DNA from: Pseudeuparius sepicola
Lineage: Eukaryota > Arthropoda > Insecta > Coleoptera > Anthribidae
Assembly: GCA_963920635.1 (NCBI GenBank)
Contig: OY987299.1
Location: forward strand, 69,608,692-69,672,691
Direction of reading: 5' to 3'
Length of the DNA stretch: 64,000 bases
How positions within the stretch are numbered: position 1 is the first letter of the stretch; every line of letters begins with the position of its first letter. The notes below the pieces were generated by a model. That model ran no database searches, was not told where the DNA came from, and saw only the letters and a list, made by a program, of their open reading frames with translations. Shown in pieces: positions 35,772-47,739 of the stretch. A program made the translations under genes and the position numbers.

Positions 35772-36320
35772 TTATGCAGTTTGTTTATCTAAATTTGTCC
35801 CTGACAAAGCCCAAAATCGTTCCTTGACAGAGAAAAGTAACTGCTGTGGCCTTGCATGGTAAAGTCTTAAATGCTCGGCTAGAAATACAAGTTTGGTAAA
35901 TTGATGCTTATTTGATAAAATCGCAGGATGTTTAACATCGTATGATGTTCTGACTGGCATTTTGATAACCAATTAGGCCCATTCCACCAAATGGAAGTGT
36001 CCATTAAATCTTGTGGAAAAATACCGCGAGATAAGAGATCTGCGGGATTTTCAGATGTTTTTACATAATTCCAATTACTGGGATTAGTTAACTGTTGTAT
36101 CTGGGAAACTCTGTTTTGAACAAATACTTGAAGACGATTTGGCTGTGTATGTATCCACGCTAAACACACAGAAGAATCACTCCACAGAAAAATGTCATCA
36201 ATTTTAATTGTTAATGAAGTCATAACTTTGTCTATAAGTCGAGAAAGCAAAAGTGCAGCACACAATTCGAGTTTGGTACTGACAATGATTTTAATGGAGC
36301 TACCTTATTTTTTGCACACA
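35772..36320 (-). pseudogene. BEL/Pao RNase H and start of integrase
   Basis: Contains KVAPLKSLSVPKLELCAALLL (BEL RNase H start), WSDSSVCLAWI, and NPADLLSRG. After a frameshift comes HPAILSNKHQFTKL, the integrase zinc-binding leader, then LSVKERFWALSG. The DDE core is absent. The residues DS in LWSDSSV fit the RNase H active site. It is inactive by truncation. Confidence 0.85.
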
Positions 36321-36321
36321 T

Positions 36322-38440
36322 TGTAACGGAATTTTTATTTTTAAAATTCCATTACCACGTCTTAAAGAATAATACATCGTTATTTGTAAGATAAATCACA
36401 ATTTTCGATTTAAATTCATTTCTTTTGGTATGTGTGCTTCCACCTAGCGGTGAATAGATGCACTATGGTTGTTGTGGCTAAGTGTACAGTGATTCTTTGT
36501 GCATTATGTCAAAGGTACGTTCCAACAGTTAGCACTAAGGTGATTAGCAAGTAATCCGCTAAGCATTTGTTGATGTCACTTGTTCAGTTCAGAGCAAATA
36601 TTTTCTGCGAGTCTGGTTCCATGCCCTAGGCGGAAAGCGATCGTGAAATTCTGAAAGAAGAAACCTTTTGGTTGCTCTATGATCAATGGCCAGATGACCT
36701 CGACAAATGCAGCGTTCTGATTGGTTTTGTTACGTTTTATTTTTTATAATACAAGATCTTTCAAAACTACCTGCGAGCGCCGTCTCGCTCTCTTTCCGAT
36801 TGAATCTTGAGCGTGAAGTATCCGGCAGGTACCTGGTGATTGCAGGAAGACTGTGTGTCTCGATTTAATTATCTCCTTTTATCGGCTTCCTGTTATCTCC
36901 ATTTGGGAATGTTGAGTGCTTATATTGTGGTTAATTGTTTGCTGCAGCGGAATACAACCGTATTTTTCTGTTTTTCATGTGAAATCTCAACCTGGCGCAC
37001 CTGGAGTTGTTTTGAAATTTGGGACCAAGTGGCCATCTTGGCGTTCAAGGGCGACGCGTGGTTTTTTTGGAAAACCTGTTTATCTTTGAGCATTTGGAGC
37101 AGGGCACGGGAAGGTGGACACAAGTACCAGGTGAGTTTCATTTAAAATTATTTTTATAATTTTGGTAATTTTCCTTCTTTGTTGAAACTCACCTTCGGCT
37201 TGCCCCAGGCACGTTTGCTCTTTTTGTAAATTTCACCCAGCTTAATTGCAAATATAAAAGGAAGAATAACCGTGGCTGCCCTTCAGTCCTGTTTTGCTCA
37301 AAGTAAGATTTATTTGTATCGGTAAAGTTGCACATCGCACTCAATACTTACCAATAGCCTGACTTGAGATTTTTTCTTTTCTAGTAATATCGTTGTTGTT
37401 TTAATAATAATTGTTTATCTCAATTTAGTACCGTCATTTTCTTATTATGTATCGGAAAGAGCAGCGTTTGTAGCTGTTCAATAGCTGAACGTGTTGTTTT
37501 TTTGTAAATTTAATACCTAAATTTTCGTGACCTCTTATTGTCTGTTTTTGTTTGGGTTCTAAGCTCGGGATATCTTCCTTTAAATTCAGTAATTTTCTTG
37601 TCGTCAATTTTAACTTGCAATCCAGTCAATTAAGTGTTATTATACAGGGTATATTCTGGAATATACATTTGGGGTTTATTAACTAGTATATTATCTTAAC
37701 TTAAGCAAATTGTTGTACTTATTATAATTATTAATAATTTTTATCGAAAATTTTTTCTTGTGAATATACATTTGACGTCACTGACTAAGCATATTGGCTG
37801 TGTCTAATTGCTTCTGAATTTTCCACACGCTCAAAACTGCACGAGGACCAACGCCTCATCGAACAACAAGTCGACAACCCCGCTGACTGTCCGCAAACCA
37901 ACAAGGGAGACAGGGTTGGCTGAACTAAGGTCAAACCCTGAGCTAGCAAACATCCAAGGCCCGTAACGCAGCTTTCGGCCTGTCGAACCTGGTTTGGGTC
38001 AGCTGCGTAGACTTCAGCGGAGGATAACCTCGGAAGTTCGTAAGGAGCAAACGTTTAAGTAAGGTGTTGTGTCAAAGCGTTCCACGTTTAACCTCAGAAC
38101 GGTGCAGAACTTTGGTTATGTTAATTTGAGCTTTTTGGAACTTTAAATCCTACTCAGTAGAGTCAGTGCCAGTCAATTTAACTTGAACGTAACTTCACTT
38201 TGTCAATTTATCGTTAAGTACATTTCAATTTAAACCATTTTCAAGTTTCATTCAATGACTTTTATAAATTCATATCTCTGTTGTAAATAATCATTTCACA
38301 AGTTTTAATGTTAACACATTTCTAAATTTTTTTAATAAACCACCTTTGTAAATAATTTTAAAACGTGTGTTTTATTCCTGGGTTATCAAAAACGAGTCAT
38401 ATAACCAGTTTTCCTTCACCCAAGGAAAATTGACGTTATA
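36322..38440 (+). mobile_element. Long-LTR-like element E2 with ACAT target duplication
   Basis: Inserted inside the BEL polyprotein; the two BEL sides rejoin in frame if one ACAT (36318-36321 / 38441-38444) is removed. It begins TGTAACGG and ends CGTTATA, consistent with TG...CA ends with one mutated base. It is about 2.1 kb with no gag/pol, a strong splice donor (CCAG|GTGAGT, about 37130), and AATAAA near 38334. It is best read as a solo LTR of an element with very long LTRs. Confidence 0.6.
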
Positions 38441-38499
38441 ACATTAGTCGGATTGTAATTTCTCCTGATGACGAAATACTGCGTACATACAGGCATGCA

Positions 38500-39560
38500 C
38501 CGTAGTCTTTCAAGGAGGCATCTGAGAAGCCATGAAGCTGAATAAGAGTTGGATCAAAAATTGACACGTGCCTGAGAATTTCTAACTTATTTAAATTAGC
38601 TGATTACGAAATTTTTTCCAACGTGTGTCTAAATTGGATGGAAGAGATTCATCCCAATTAAGTTTGAGAAGTCATAAAGAGTGAAGAAGAATTTTTACTA
38701 AAATGACACATGGTCCAAGAAGTCCTAATGGGTCGAAAATCTGACTTATATCAGATAATACCATTCGTTTAGTAACACGAGATGAACTTGGTTCACTAAT
38801 TGTATACCGTAAATTATCGCTTGTACATGACCAAAGTACACCTAACGTTTTCATTCGTTCACCATTACCTATTTTTAAAATAGATCTCGGATTTTGTGCT
38901 TGAACATGTTCTAAAACAGCTGGACTATTTGACGCCCATTTTTGAACTTTAAAACACCCAGAGGCAAGAATTTAAATAAGTTCATCGCATATTTGAATAG
39001 CTTCAGATACTGTATCACAGCTGGTTAATAAATCATCCATATAAAAGTCCCTTGCAATTATACAGGATGTTCGAGGAAAATCTTTTTCAGATTCCAAGGA
39101 AATTTGTTTTAAACATCTGACTGCTAACCAAGGTGCCGAAGCTGTACCATAAGTAACTGTCCGAAGTTGATAGGTTTGTAATTCACTTGAAGCTTCTGAA
39201 CGCCAAATAATAGTCTGCAACGGCTGTACATTTTACAGTGTCAGAACAAATTACTATTTTTCTTTGTCTAAATCTTAAAAGTATTGAAAATAGGTCATCT
39301 TGAATAGGTACACCAATATATTGCAAGTCATTAAGACTGGTGCCAGAAGTTGATTTCGCCGAAGCGTCATAGACAACTCTGATTTTAGTTGTTTGACTAT
39401 TTTCATTAATTACACTATGATGCAGTAAAAAATAGGAATTTTGAGGTATTTCAGATGATGAAATCGATTTCATGTGACCTAAAGCTTGATATTCATCCAT
39501 GAAATCGGAATATGCCTTTTTGTGCTCGGGATGTTTTGAAAGTCTAGACTCCAAGACGTA
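38500..39560 (-). pseudogene. BEL/Pao reverse transcriptase
   Basis: Frames 39554-39183, 39220-38972 and 38854-38672 carry consecutive RT blocks: IRVVYDASAKS, NDLQYIGVPIQDDLFSILLRFR, the catalytic FYMDDLLTSC, and MKTLGVLW with SQIFDPLGLLGP. The polymerase aspartates (MDD) are present, but frameshifts and stops separate the blocks. Confidence 0.88.
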
Positions 39561-39593
39561 AAATCTTCTCAGAGCACTTTCTTTTGAATTAAC

Positions 39594-41454
39594 TCAAGTG
39601 CAAGGATCTGTCTTGAATGGAATTTGAACTACAAATCTGCCATCGAGGTCTCTTTTTGTAGTAATTTGAAATAGCTCTTCACAAAAATGTTGTTCACAAG
39701 ATACATTAGAAACTTTGATTGCAGGGATTTCTTCCAGTTCCCAAAACCTTGGAAGAAATGTTTCAATCGAATTATTTGAAATGGAAGTAATAAGATTGCA
39801 AGATGTTTTTGAGGTTGATGATATATCTGTAAAAGAATACATTTGCCCACTTATAACCCAACCAAGAACTGTTTTTGTAATGTAGGAAGATTTAGACCCA
39901 AGCGTATTTGACCTAAACAAAGAAGGTTGTACAATAATCCTGCTGCGAGTTGCAAATCCACACTACCACTAGAGTTGAAAGAGGGATCAGCAAGTCCCAA
40001 AGAATCTTTTATTTGAACTATTGCTGTGGATAAAAGTACATTATTTGAACTTGTTATGCTACTTGTAGATGCTGAAAAGAAATCTGGTTGAAAAGAAAGT
40101 GTACATACTTCTCTTGAACTACTTTGGTTTGAACTTGAACTAGACTGATCAGAATTTGAAATTTCTGAATTGAAATCAGCATGTAACAAAGTATTATGCC
40201 TTTCTTTACATTTATTACATTGTCCTGCAAGACATTTTTCTTGAGGATGAGTCCCACGTAAACAATTTGTGCAAATTTTGCGATTTTTTAGTTGATGGAT
40301 ACGGTTTTTTCTTGGAAGTTTGCAAAATATTGTGCAATTTTGTATAAAATGATTAGATTTTTTACAAAATATGCAACTCTTAGTATTAGATTGATTTGAA
40401 AAGTACGAATTACTAATGATGGCATGTGAATGGGTATTTGTATTAGATTCTTTAGATAAAGCCAAAGTTTCTAAGAAAGCTGACCGTGACCATATAAATT
40501 TTCTGAATTCTTCAAGAAAAACTACCCTCGTCTTACCATAATCTGGAGAAGCTTCCTCTTCTTCAGAAGAAACAGATGTAGAACCGAAATTATCCAAACA
40601 AGCCCTCTTTTGTTCCCATTTTCTTGCAGTTATTTTGTCTAATTTTTTTTCTTAGAAAAAATATTATTAATATATCCCAATGTTCAACGTGTTGCAATAA
40701 GGTTTGAAGCGAACGTAAATGTTTAGATACTGTATCTAGCATTCTTTTAAGGTCAGAAGCAGATTCTCTAGACATGGTTTGTATATCAAAAATAGCTTTC
40801 AAATGATTTTGAATGAGCAAATCTTTGTTATTGTACCTTTCCAGCAGTGTTTTCCATGCTACTTGATAAGTTTCTGCAGAAAATTCAATGGAACGTATTA
40901 CCTGCGCGGCACTCCCCTCTAAAGCTGCTCGTAAGTAGTGATACTTTTGGATACCACTAATGAAAGTATTTGAATTAATGAGAGAGTCAAACGTTCTCTA
41001 AACTCCAACCAATTTTCATAACTAACATGAAACTTGAGGAGAGTAATTTGAGGCAGCTTTACATTACTATTTTCTGAAATGGGAAGTTTTTCTTGTCTTG
41101 TAATAACATCTGAATCTACATAAGTTTGATTTGCTGTGAGATAATTTTTAGGAAAGTTTTACATTCAGAAGTTATTTGAAAGTATGAATTCTCAAGCGTA
41201 TCTCGTTCTGTAATTTGAATTTCGAGTTCATTTGGATTTGAATATGCCTCTATTTCATCTTAAATATCATCAAACTCTTGCAAAAGTTTTTCATTTTTAT
41301 TTAAACGCAATTCAAGCTCTAGTACTTTCGCCTTTTCGATTGCATTGTAGGAAATTTGAGAAACAGAGATTAAAAATTCATCATAGAATTTTTTAAATAA
41401 TGTTTGTTTTTGTTTGATAACACCTCTTTTACGTTTAAGATTTTCAATTGGCAT
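39594..41454 (-). pseudogene. BEL/Pao Gag and protease region
   Basis: The N-terminal coiled frame (41454-41260), a helical Gag middle (40820-40590) and a 248-residue frame (40597-39851) carry three Cys/His knuckles: CIFCKKSNHFIQNC, ICTNCLRGTHPQEKC and CNKCKERHNTLLH. The following stretch, where a DSG-type aspartic protease would sit, reads NSSGS, so the catalytic Asp appears lost. Several stops are present. The 39594-39920 frame continues toward the RT. Confidence 0.8.
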
Positions 41455-41964
41455 TTTCAGTGAAATTTGTTGAAAATAAAGATCTAAATTGTACTTTGAC
41501 TAGAAGAGGTAATTAAAAGTTTTAAGAAATTATAAAATAACTGGAAAATGCCTTTGCAATCTTATAAATATAACAAAACATTGAATATGAATCTCAAAAA
41601 TTAAAACCTTCTAAGCAATAATTGAACTTATTGTTTGAACCTGCATCTACTGTAGATAAGATATTGAAGAAAGTAATGAAAATGAAAAATCGGACTTACA
41701 AGGCCAACAACTAAATATATCTGCTATTAGCTTGAACACCAATGTAGACCTTTTGTATCTGGACCGATATCTTCAATTATTGCGTAGTCTTCCAGGGAAT
41801 CGTTGTCTCGGGCAGTTCCTATTTTCTATGAACCTTGAACGTTGAAACTCTTGTAGAGGCTCCTGATCTGCTGCTGGTGTTTTGGCGATATTGAAACTGG
41901 TCTACAACATTACTTTAAAAGGTAAATGAACGGCAGATCCGGCTCGAAGGACCACTGTGATGAA

Positions 41965-42161
41965 TTGAACTATTTTTCGCTGATATAGGCTATGCCTATA
42001 ATACACTTGAACGTGAATTCTTGAATAATAAATACGACTTGGTCGTTTTATTTGTTATTGATTTATTTCTGTCTTGTTGACAATCTTGTTTATACCCGGT
42101 GTTGGTAAGAAACAATTAACATGGATATAATAAGTAAAATTATTGAACTAATATTAGACAC
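41965..42161 (-). repeat. 5' LTR of the BEL/Pao element
   Basis: On the minus strand it begins TGTCTAATATTAG at 42161 and ends shortly before the leader GTGGTCCTTCGAGCC. The length is about 200 bp, and it contains AATAAT/AATAAA-like signals. No 3' LTR was found for comparison, so the inner end is approximate. Confidence 0.55.
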
Positions 42162-42164
42162 CTT

Positions 42165-44632
42165 CCATACGGAGAATTTGAATGGGTCGATTCAAATATC
42201 GATGTAACTACCGTTCCTGACGAAGGTCCAGTAGGCTATATGCTTGAGGTAGATTTAGACTATCTGGAACGTCTGCATGGCTTACACAATGATCTTCCGT
42301 TTTGTGCCGAACATAGTACCCCAAAAAAATCGAAATTATCAAAACTTATGACAACCTTACATCCTAAAGAGAAATATATTTTACATTATAGGAACCTAAA
42401 ATCAGCTTTGAATAATGGATTAGTGCTTAAAAAAATACATCGTGTTTTAAAATTCAGTCAGGCACCGTGGTTGAAACCATATACAATGTCCTCCAAAAAG
42501 TTCGCACCATAGGGGGGAAATTTTTAATTAACCTTTTATTTTGAAATTTAGCTTTAAAAAATATGAAAAATGACCCACTCAAACGTGGTCTTGTGACTTT
42601 CGTTATCTGTCAAAAATGATATTTAAAAAAATATATCGCCAAAAATGGGTTTAGTTGTTAAAATATCAAAAAGTTTTACTTGAAAAAGTTGTTTGTTTTT
42701 CAATTCTACGTAACTGTACCAAATTTGAACGCTCTACTAAAATATTTAGTTTTTTTGCCAATTTTTATATTTATGAAATTTCTGAAAATTTTAAAAACTC
42801 GAAACTCCGTAAAAACTATTTTATATCACTAGCTTTAGAATAGATATTTTTCAAAAGAAAATGATATTTACGCTTTAAAATTCTGTTATGTTTGTTGCAA
42901 AGTTGATGTACCGTCTAGCATTTGGGGTATAAATTTAGTTACATTACGTTTCCCAGTTCTAAATTGATGCCAAAATAATAATAAATTAAAATATCATCAA
43001 ATTATTTTACGTATCTAAGCAAAATTCTTGACTTTTGTGGAACAAATAATTATTACCTTTAAGTTTAATTTCACATTAATCGGTATTGATGAGTAGGCCA
43101 TGGAGAGAATAGAAGCAATTGTTTTTATTTGACAGTTATCAAACTGTCAAATAAAACAGTTATCAAACTGTCAAATAAAAATAATTGCTTCTATTCTCTC
43201 CATGGCCTACTCATCAATATCGATTAATGTGAAATTAAACTTAAAGATAATAATTATATTTGTTCCATAAAAGTCAAGAATTTTGCTTAGATACGTAAAA
43301 TAATTTGATGATATTTTAATTTATTATTATTTTGGCATCAATTTAGAACTGGGAAACGTAATGTAACTAAATTTATACCCCAAATGCTAGACGGTACATC
43401 AACTTTGCAACAAACATAACAGAATTTTAAAGCGTAAATATCATTTTCTTTTGAAAAATATCTATTCTTATCGGTAATTAGTAATAAAAAATAAATAGAA
43501 TGATAAAGCTAGTGATATAAAATAGTTTTTATGAAGTTTCGAGTTTTTAAAATTTTCAGAAATTTCATAAATATTAAAAATTGGCAAAAAACTAAATATT
43601 TTAGTAGAGCGTTCAAATTTGGTACACGTAAAATTGAAAAACAAACAACTTTTTCAAGTAAAACTTTTTGATATTTTAAAAACTAAACCGATTTTTGGCG
43701 ATATATTTTTTTAAATGTCATTTTTGACAGATATCGAAAGTCACATGACCACGTTTGAGTGGGTCACTTTTAATATTTTTTAAAGCAAAAGGTAACCCAA
43801 AAATTAAATTTCAAAATGAAACGTTAATTAAAAATTTCACCGCTATGGTGCGAACTTTTTGGAGGACACTGTATAGAGGTCAATACACGACTCCCCTCGC
43901 AAGCCAAAAACGAATTTGAAAAAAATCTTTTCAAGCTTGCGGTCTATTGCAAAAAGATGGAGAATATAAGAAAACATCGCGTAGTCAAATTAGTTCGAAA
44001 ATGGGAGGGTAGATATGGTGCAAAAAATCTAATTTCTAGTCCACACAAAAATAATTTTCAATAAACCACTCTATATTGGAGCAGCAATTCTAGAGATTTC
44101 GAACACTTGTGTTTATGATTTTCATTATGGATACTTGCTTCGGAAATTTCAACCGTCTGAATGTAAGCTGCTATAGACCGACACGGATTCATTGATTTAT
44201 AAAATACATTGCCAAGATGTGTACATTATAAAAAGAGATCTACATCGGTTTGATACCAGCGACTATTTGGCTGACAACTCATATAATATACCATCTGCGA
44301 ATGAAAAAGTGCCGGGCCTTATGAAAGATGAGAATAACGGAAAAATCATGACTCAGTTTGTCGGCTTATGTTCTAAACAATACACTTATAAAGTTCAAGG
44401 TGCAACATACGTTAAAAAGGCAAAGGGTGTTCAATATAATGTAGTTAAACAAAAAATTCAGTTTGAAGATTATTTGCACGCCCTTCAAAATTTTAAAATT
44501 AATAGTGAAACACAACGCTGTATAAGATCTTACAATCACGATGTCTATAGCGTAGAACAGAAAAAAATCGCCCTTAATCCTTTTGATAACAAGGGATTTT
44601 TAATAAAGCATTCTCACTATACGCTTCCTTAG
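42165..44632 (+). pseudogene. Polinton-type DNA polymerase B, C-terminal half (copy 2)
   Basis: 42165-42512 has LPYGEFEWVD, VGYMLEVDLDYLE and LHPKEKYILHYRNLK (compare GYVFEVDIEYPE in copy 1). It is followed by a foldback (42484-43871), then the palm: VYCKKMENIRKH (NSxYGK motif with Gly to Cys), KPLYIGAAILEIS, and the catalytic DTDSLIYK at about 44180-44200. The C-terminal domain 44192-44632 is open and ends KHSHYTLP. Breaks upstream and a missing thumb/exonuclease connection make it non-functional. It is the same family as 20010-23470. Confidence 0.85.
42484..43871. mobile_element. Foldback transposon, near-perfect arms, in polymerase copy 2
   Basis: Begins CAATGTCCTCCAAAAAG, ends CTTTTTGGAGGACACTG, flanked by TA (42482-42483, 43872-43873). 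The arms are about 640 bp. The centre contains a repeated CAGTTATCAAACTGTCAAATAAAA block. The arms remain highly similar, suggesting a recent insertion or arm homogenisation. No ORF. Confidence 0.85.
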
Positions 44633-44831
44633 GGTCATTATAGTATATTAGATTAACACCACTTTTTTACTTTACTGAGCAACTATTATACTAGTATACC
44701 TTTAGTATACTCACGATTTTGTATTACTGTTTTAGAAGCAGAATATCTTACTTGCCTTTAGTATTCGCACGATTTGTATTACTGTTTGTATGTGTGTATG
44801 TATGTTTAAGAAATAAAAATCATTTATATTT

Positions 44832-45450
44832 TTATATTGTTTTATTTTCAAAATACCAAAATACCAAAAAACCAGTTAAAAACTTATCTATATTAAAATT
44901 CAAAAATTCAAAAATACAATACATTTCTAAATTAAGCGTTGAACTAAATAATGCCGTAATTAAATCTATAGGATTCAACATGTAATTACATCTAAACAAA
45001 AGCATATTTACTGTATCTAACAAGTTTAAATAATGTTCGCAAATATTTAGTTTTAACATTACATAAATTTTAGAAGAAATGATCTTATCAAGGTTTATTA
45101 GTTCTAAAATGTCTGAATGAGAAAAGTAACAATCGACGTCTTCTTTTGAAAGCATAGTAACTTTTAATCCATCCACTCTAATCATTGTATTAATTCTCAC
45201 ATTTTCATTGCACACAAATCTCCTCGAGGCGATCTAATAAAATAAAATTAGCGAACCTTTGCGTATCTAGGTGGTTAACAATGTTGATAGCAGGTGTGAA
45301 ATATCGTGCATCACTCAATCCACGATGAACAGTAAACACATCGTTGGGCTTCAACACAAAGCACGTATTTAGAATAAGATCCTTACCGTTGATAGCACCT
45401 ACAGATGCTGTATCTTCACTAAATTCAGAAGCGTAACTACTGTCACTCAT
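44832..45450 (-). pseudogene. Uncharacterised Polinton-locus protein, one frameshift
   Basis: I do not recognise a named family. Two overlapping frames on one strand (45450-45205, MSDSSYASEF..., and 45215-44832, MCNENVRINTMIR...) probably form a single protein of about 200 residues broken by a frameshift near 45210. The first part has a compact NGKDLILNTCFVLKPNDVFTVH segment and the second is hydrophobic and leucine-rich. It lies convergent with the polymerase and near the capsid genes, so I infer it is a provirus gene. The long-TIR element starts 50 bp upstream and would have removed its promoter. Confidence 0.45.
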
Positions 45451-45502
45451 TTTTTAAATATTCGAACTGCTACTTAGTCCAGTACAGTTAAGTTTGTATT
45501 GG

Positions 45503-47737
45503 GAACAAATTAGCTTAAAGCTGCGACCAGGCACAATCGATAGCTTTTGGCAAGCTGATTAACATACAAAAAGTCCCCAACCCCCCCTTTAGGGGAACAC
45601 TCCGAAAATCGCGACGCCATCTTGAATTTCCGTGTTTTGCAGACTTTTTTCGGATTTCTCACGAAACCCGCAAGAAAAATAAAAAATGTGAAGAGACATT
45701 TTCTGTTTTCATATTCGTTTTGAATATTTGTAATTCGTTGTCTTGTGTCCATTTTTGAATATTGAAGACTTAGTGAACATGTGGCAAAAAATAAATTTTA
45801 GGGTGCTAAATTGATTTTACCAGACATAGTTTCATAAGTCGATTGTCTGTTACCTAAAATAACAAAACAAAAATACTAAATAACCAAATACATAAACTAT
45901 AACATTAATAATATACCTTTTTGTCGAATTTCTTGGGCTTTATATATGTCTTCTTCATCTGAATCATTTACAGTAGGTATATTTTCGCACGAATTTCCAT
46001 TGCAATGGCCGCAAAGTGTTGAGCAATTCTGCAATTCTTCCTTTGAAATTGAAACTATTATTGATGAGATCAAAGCAACTTCCCTTAGAACAAAATACAG
46101 TTGGCTTGGGAGCGGGAGCGGCTTCAATAACAATCAGTTCATCTGGATAATGCTCTATCATTTGCTTCTTCACATATTTCGCTGTAACTGTGAAACCTTG
46201 TAGCAAAAAGTCTTTCAACTTATTTATTATATCTGAGAAAAAAAATTGACAGGTGTCAAATTTCTCTTTGTCGATAAACTGGAAAAGCTCCTCTAACGCA
46301 TTTTTAAGCGTCACATCTTCTGGTCGACCGGGAGCGTTTTTTGTTTTTTTGGCCATGTGTAAAAGATCCGTAACATGGCGGATGGTATCTAGCTTCTGCT
46401 GCAATCAAATACAATTCATTTTCTATGCGAAGTCGCACTTGTTCAGCCCAATCATCATTTCTTGTGTGACAGTGGTCCAAAATTGTGGTTTTTATGTTTT
46501 TATGGTTTTATTATGTTTTTATGTGGTTTTTATGTACTCACCCGAGTATATTTTCCTCTTTTGGTGGAATAGAGTTTACCACAAAATAAGCAACATTCCT
46601 TGAAATCGAATCCAAACGACGAACTGCGAAGAGGTTGGCGGTTTGTTCTGTTCAATGTTTTGTTTTTGGGCTGACATGATGCTGCTTTGTCTAGTATAAT
46701 CCCGACGACACTTAATATGCACACACAACTCGAGCTTATTCATAAAATTGTCTACTTTAGTATCGTTTCCTAATAAACTAGCATCTACCATAGTTTTCAA
46801 CCCTTTTTTTTTCACTGTAACGACTACTGAATCACTCAAGGGATTGTCACAAATTAGACACAAATCCATGTTGAACTGAAAAAAAAAAACAGTTTTCTAT
46901 AGTACCTAGCAATCCATCGAGCCAAATTATAGCATAGTAGGCTCAATAAAGTAAATAGTGGAGGCGGCCGATCGCCGATCGCGGCGCGCAAGGCTAATTA
47001 TGGTACAAATTGACAAATTACATATAAAAGTAAAGTAGGTACTTATGTAGAACTTGATGTTGAATTTTTAAGATAATCTTAATACACATAAACTTGGAAA
47101 GCCTAGTCTATCAAAGATAATGTTATTCAACATAACATGCAAAAGGGCCAACAATCACTACTACCTAATATAATATAAAACTATAACTTATTTTTAATCA
47201 CAAAAACGCCGGTCAACGTAATCTTGTTACCCGCTGATACACAACCTGACTCAGCAGAGCTGATAATGCACGAGACCTACTATATGTTTTCTAGACAACA
47301 AGAAAGTAAGCGAAATAATGAAAATATAATTTTTTTATATTTGTTTTGTTATTTTAGGTAACAGGCAATCGACTTATGAAGCTATGGCTGGTAAAGTCAA
47401 TTTAGCACCCTAAAATTTAATTTTTGCTACATGTTCACTAAGACATCAATATTCAAAAATGGATACAAGACAACGAGTTACAAATATTCAAAATAAATAT
47501 GACCTAAGTATCTTGTGGAACTTTTTATTCTAAACAAAAAATGTCTCTTCACATTTTCTATTTTTCTTGCGGGTTTCGTGAGAAATCCGAGAAAAGTCTG
47601 CAAAAGACAGAAATTCAAGATGGCGTCGCGATTTTCGGAGTGTTCCCCTAAAGGGAGGGTTGGGGACTTTTTGTATGTTAATCAGCTTGCCAAAAGCTAT
47701 CGATTGTGCCCGGTCGCAGCTTTAAGCTAATTTGTTC
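45503..47737. mobile_element. 2.2-kb transposon with ~370-bp terminal inverted repeats
   Basis: Left end GAACAAATTAGCTTAAAGCTG, right end complementary. The arms extend over about 45503-45865 and 47345-47737, including CGATAGCTTTTGGCAAGC and AAGTCCCCAACC. It encloses the cysteine-rich gene at 45897-46869. The target duplication was not resolved. It is not a CAGGGTG-type foldback and carries no transposase I recognise. Confidence 0.7.
45897..46869 (-). pseudogene. Cys-rich TE-associated protein of unknown family (broken)
   Basis: Starts MDLCLICDNPLSDSVVVTVKKKG and continues with LCVHIKCRRDYTR, so a C-x2-C...H-x3-C arrangement suggests zinc binding. A later piece has ECCLFCGKLYSTKR. After an intron-like gap there is an AAEARYH-type block (about 46400) and then a helical region (46404-45964) with EELFQFIDKEKFDTCQ and KKQMIEHYPDE. 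Such multi-block proteins are common, unnamed, in insect genomes. The frames do not join without shifts or introns. Its position between long inverted repeats implies it belongs to that element. The role is unknown; it could be part of a transposase or an accessory protein. Confidence 0.5.
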
Positions 47738-47739
47738 TC

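Larger units (their letters stand above)
35772..42161 (-). mobile_element. BEL/Pao LTR retrotransposon, 3'-truncated and interrupted
   Basis: Minus-strand order: 5' LTR (about 42161-41965), the leader with GTGGTCCTTCGAGCCGGAT (about 41937-41955) seen after the primer site in insect BEL elements, gag (41454-39851), RT (39560-38500), RNase H (36320-35879) and the first part of integrase (35972-35772). The rest of integrase and the 3' LTR are missing. E2 (36322-38440) interrupts the RT/RNase H junction. Many stops are present. It lies directly against polymerase sequence at 42162. Confidence 0.85.

Noticed and set aside
47515..47730. 71-aa ORF duplicated in reverse at 45510-45752
   Set aside because: Both copies are the terminal inverted repeats of the 45503-47737 element, not genes.
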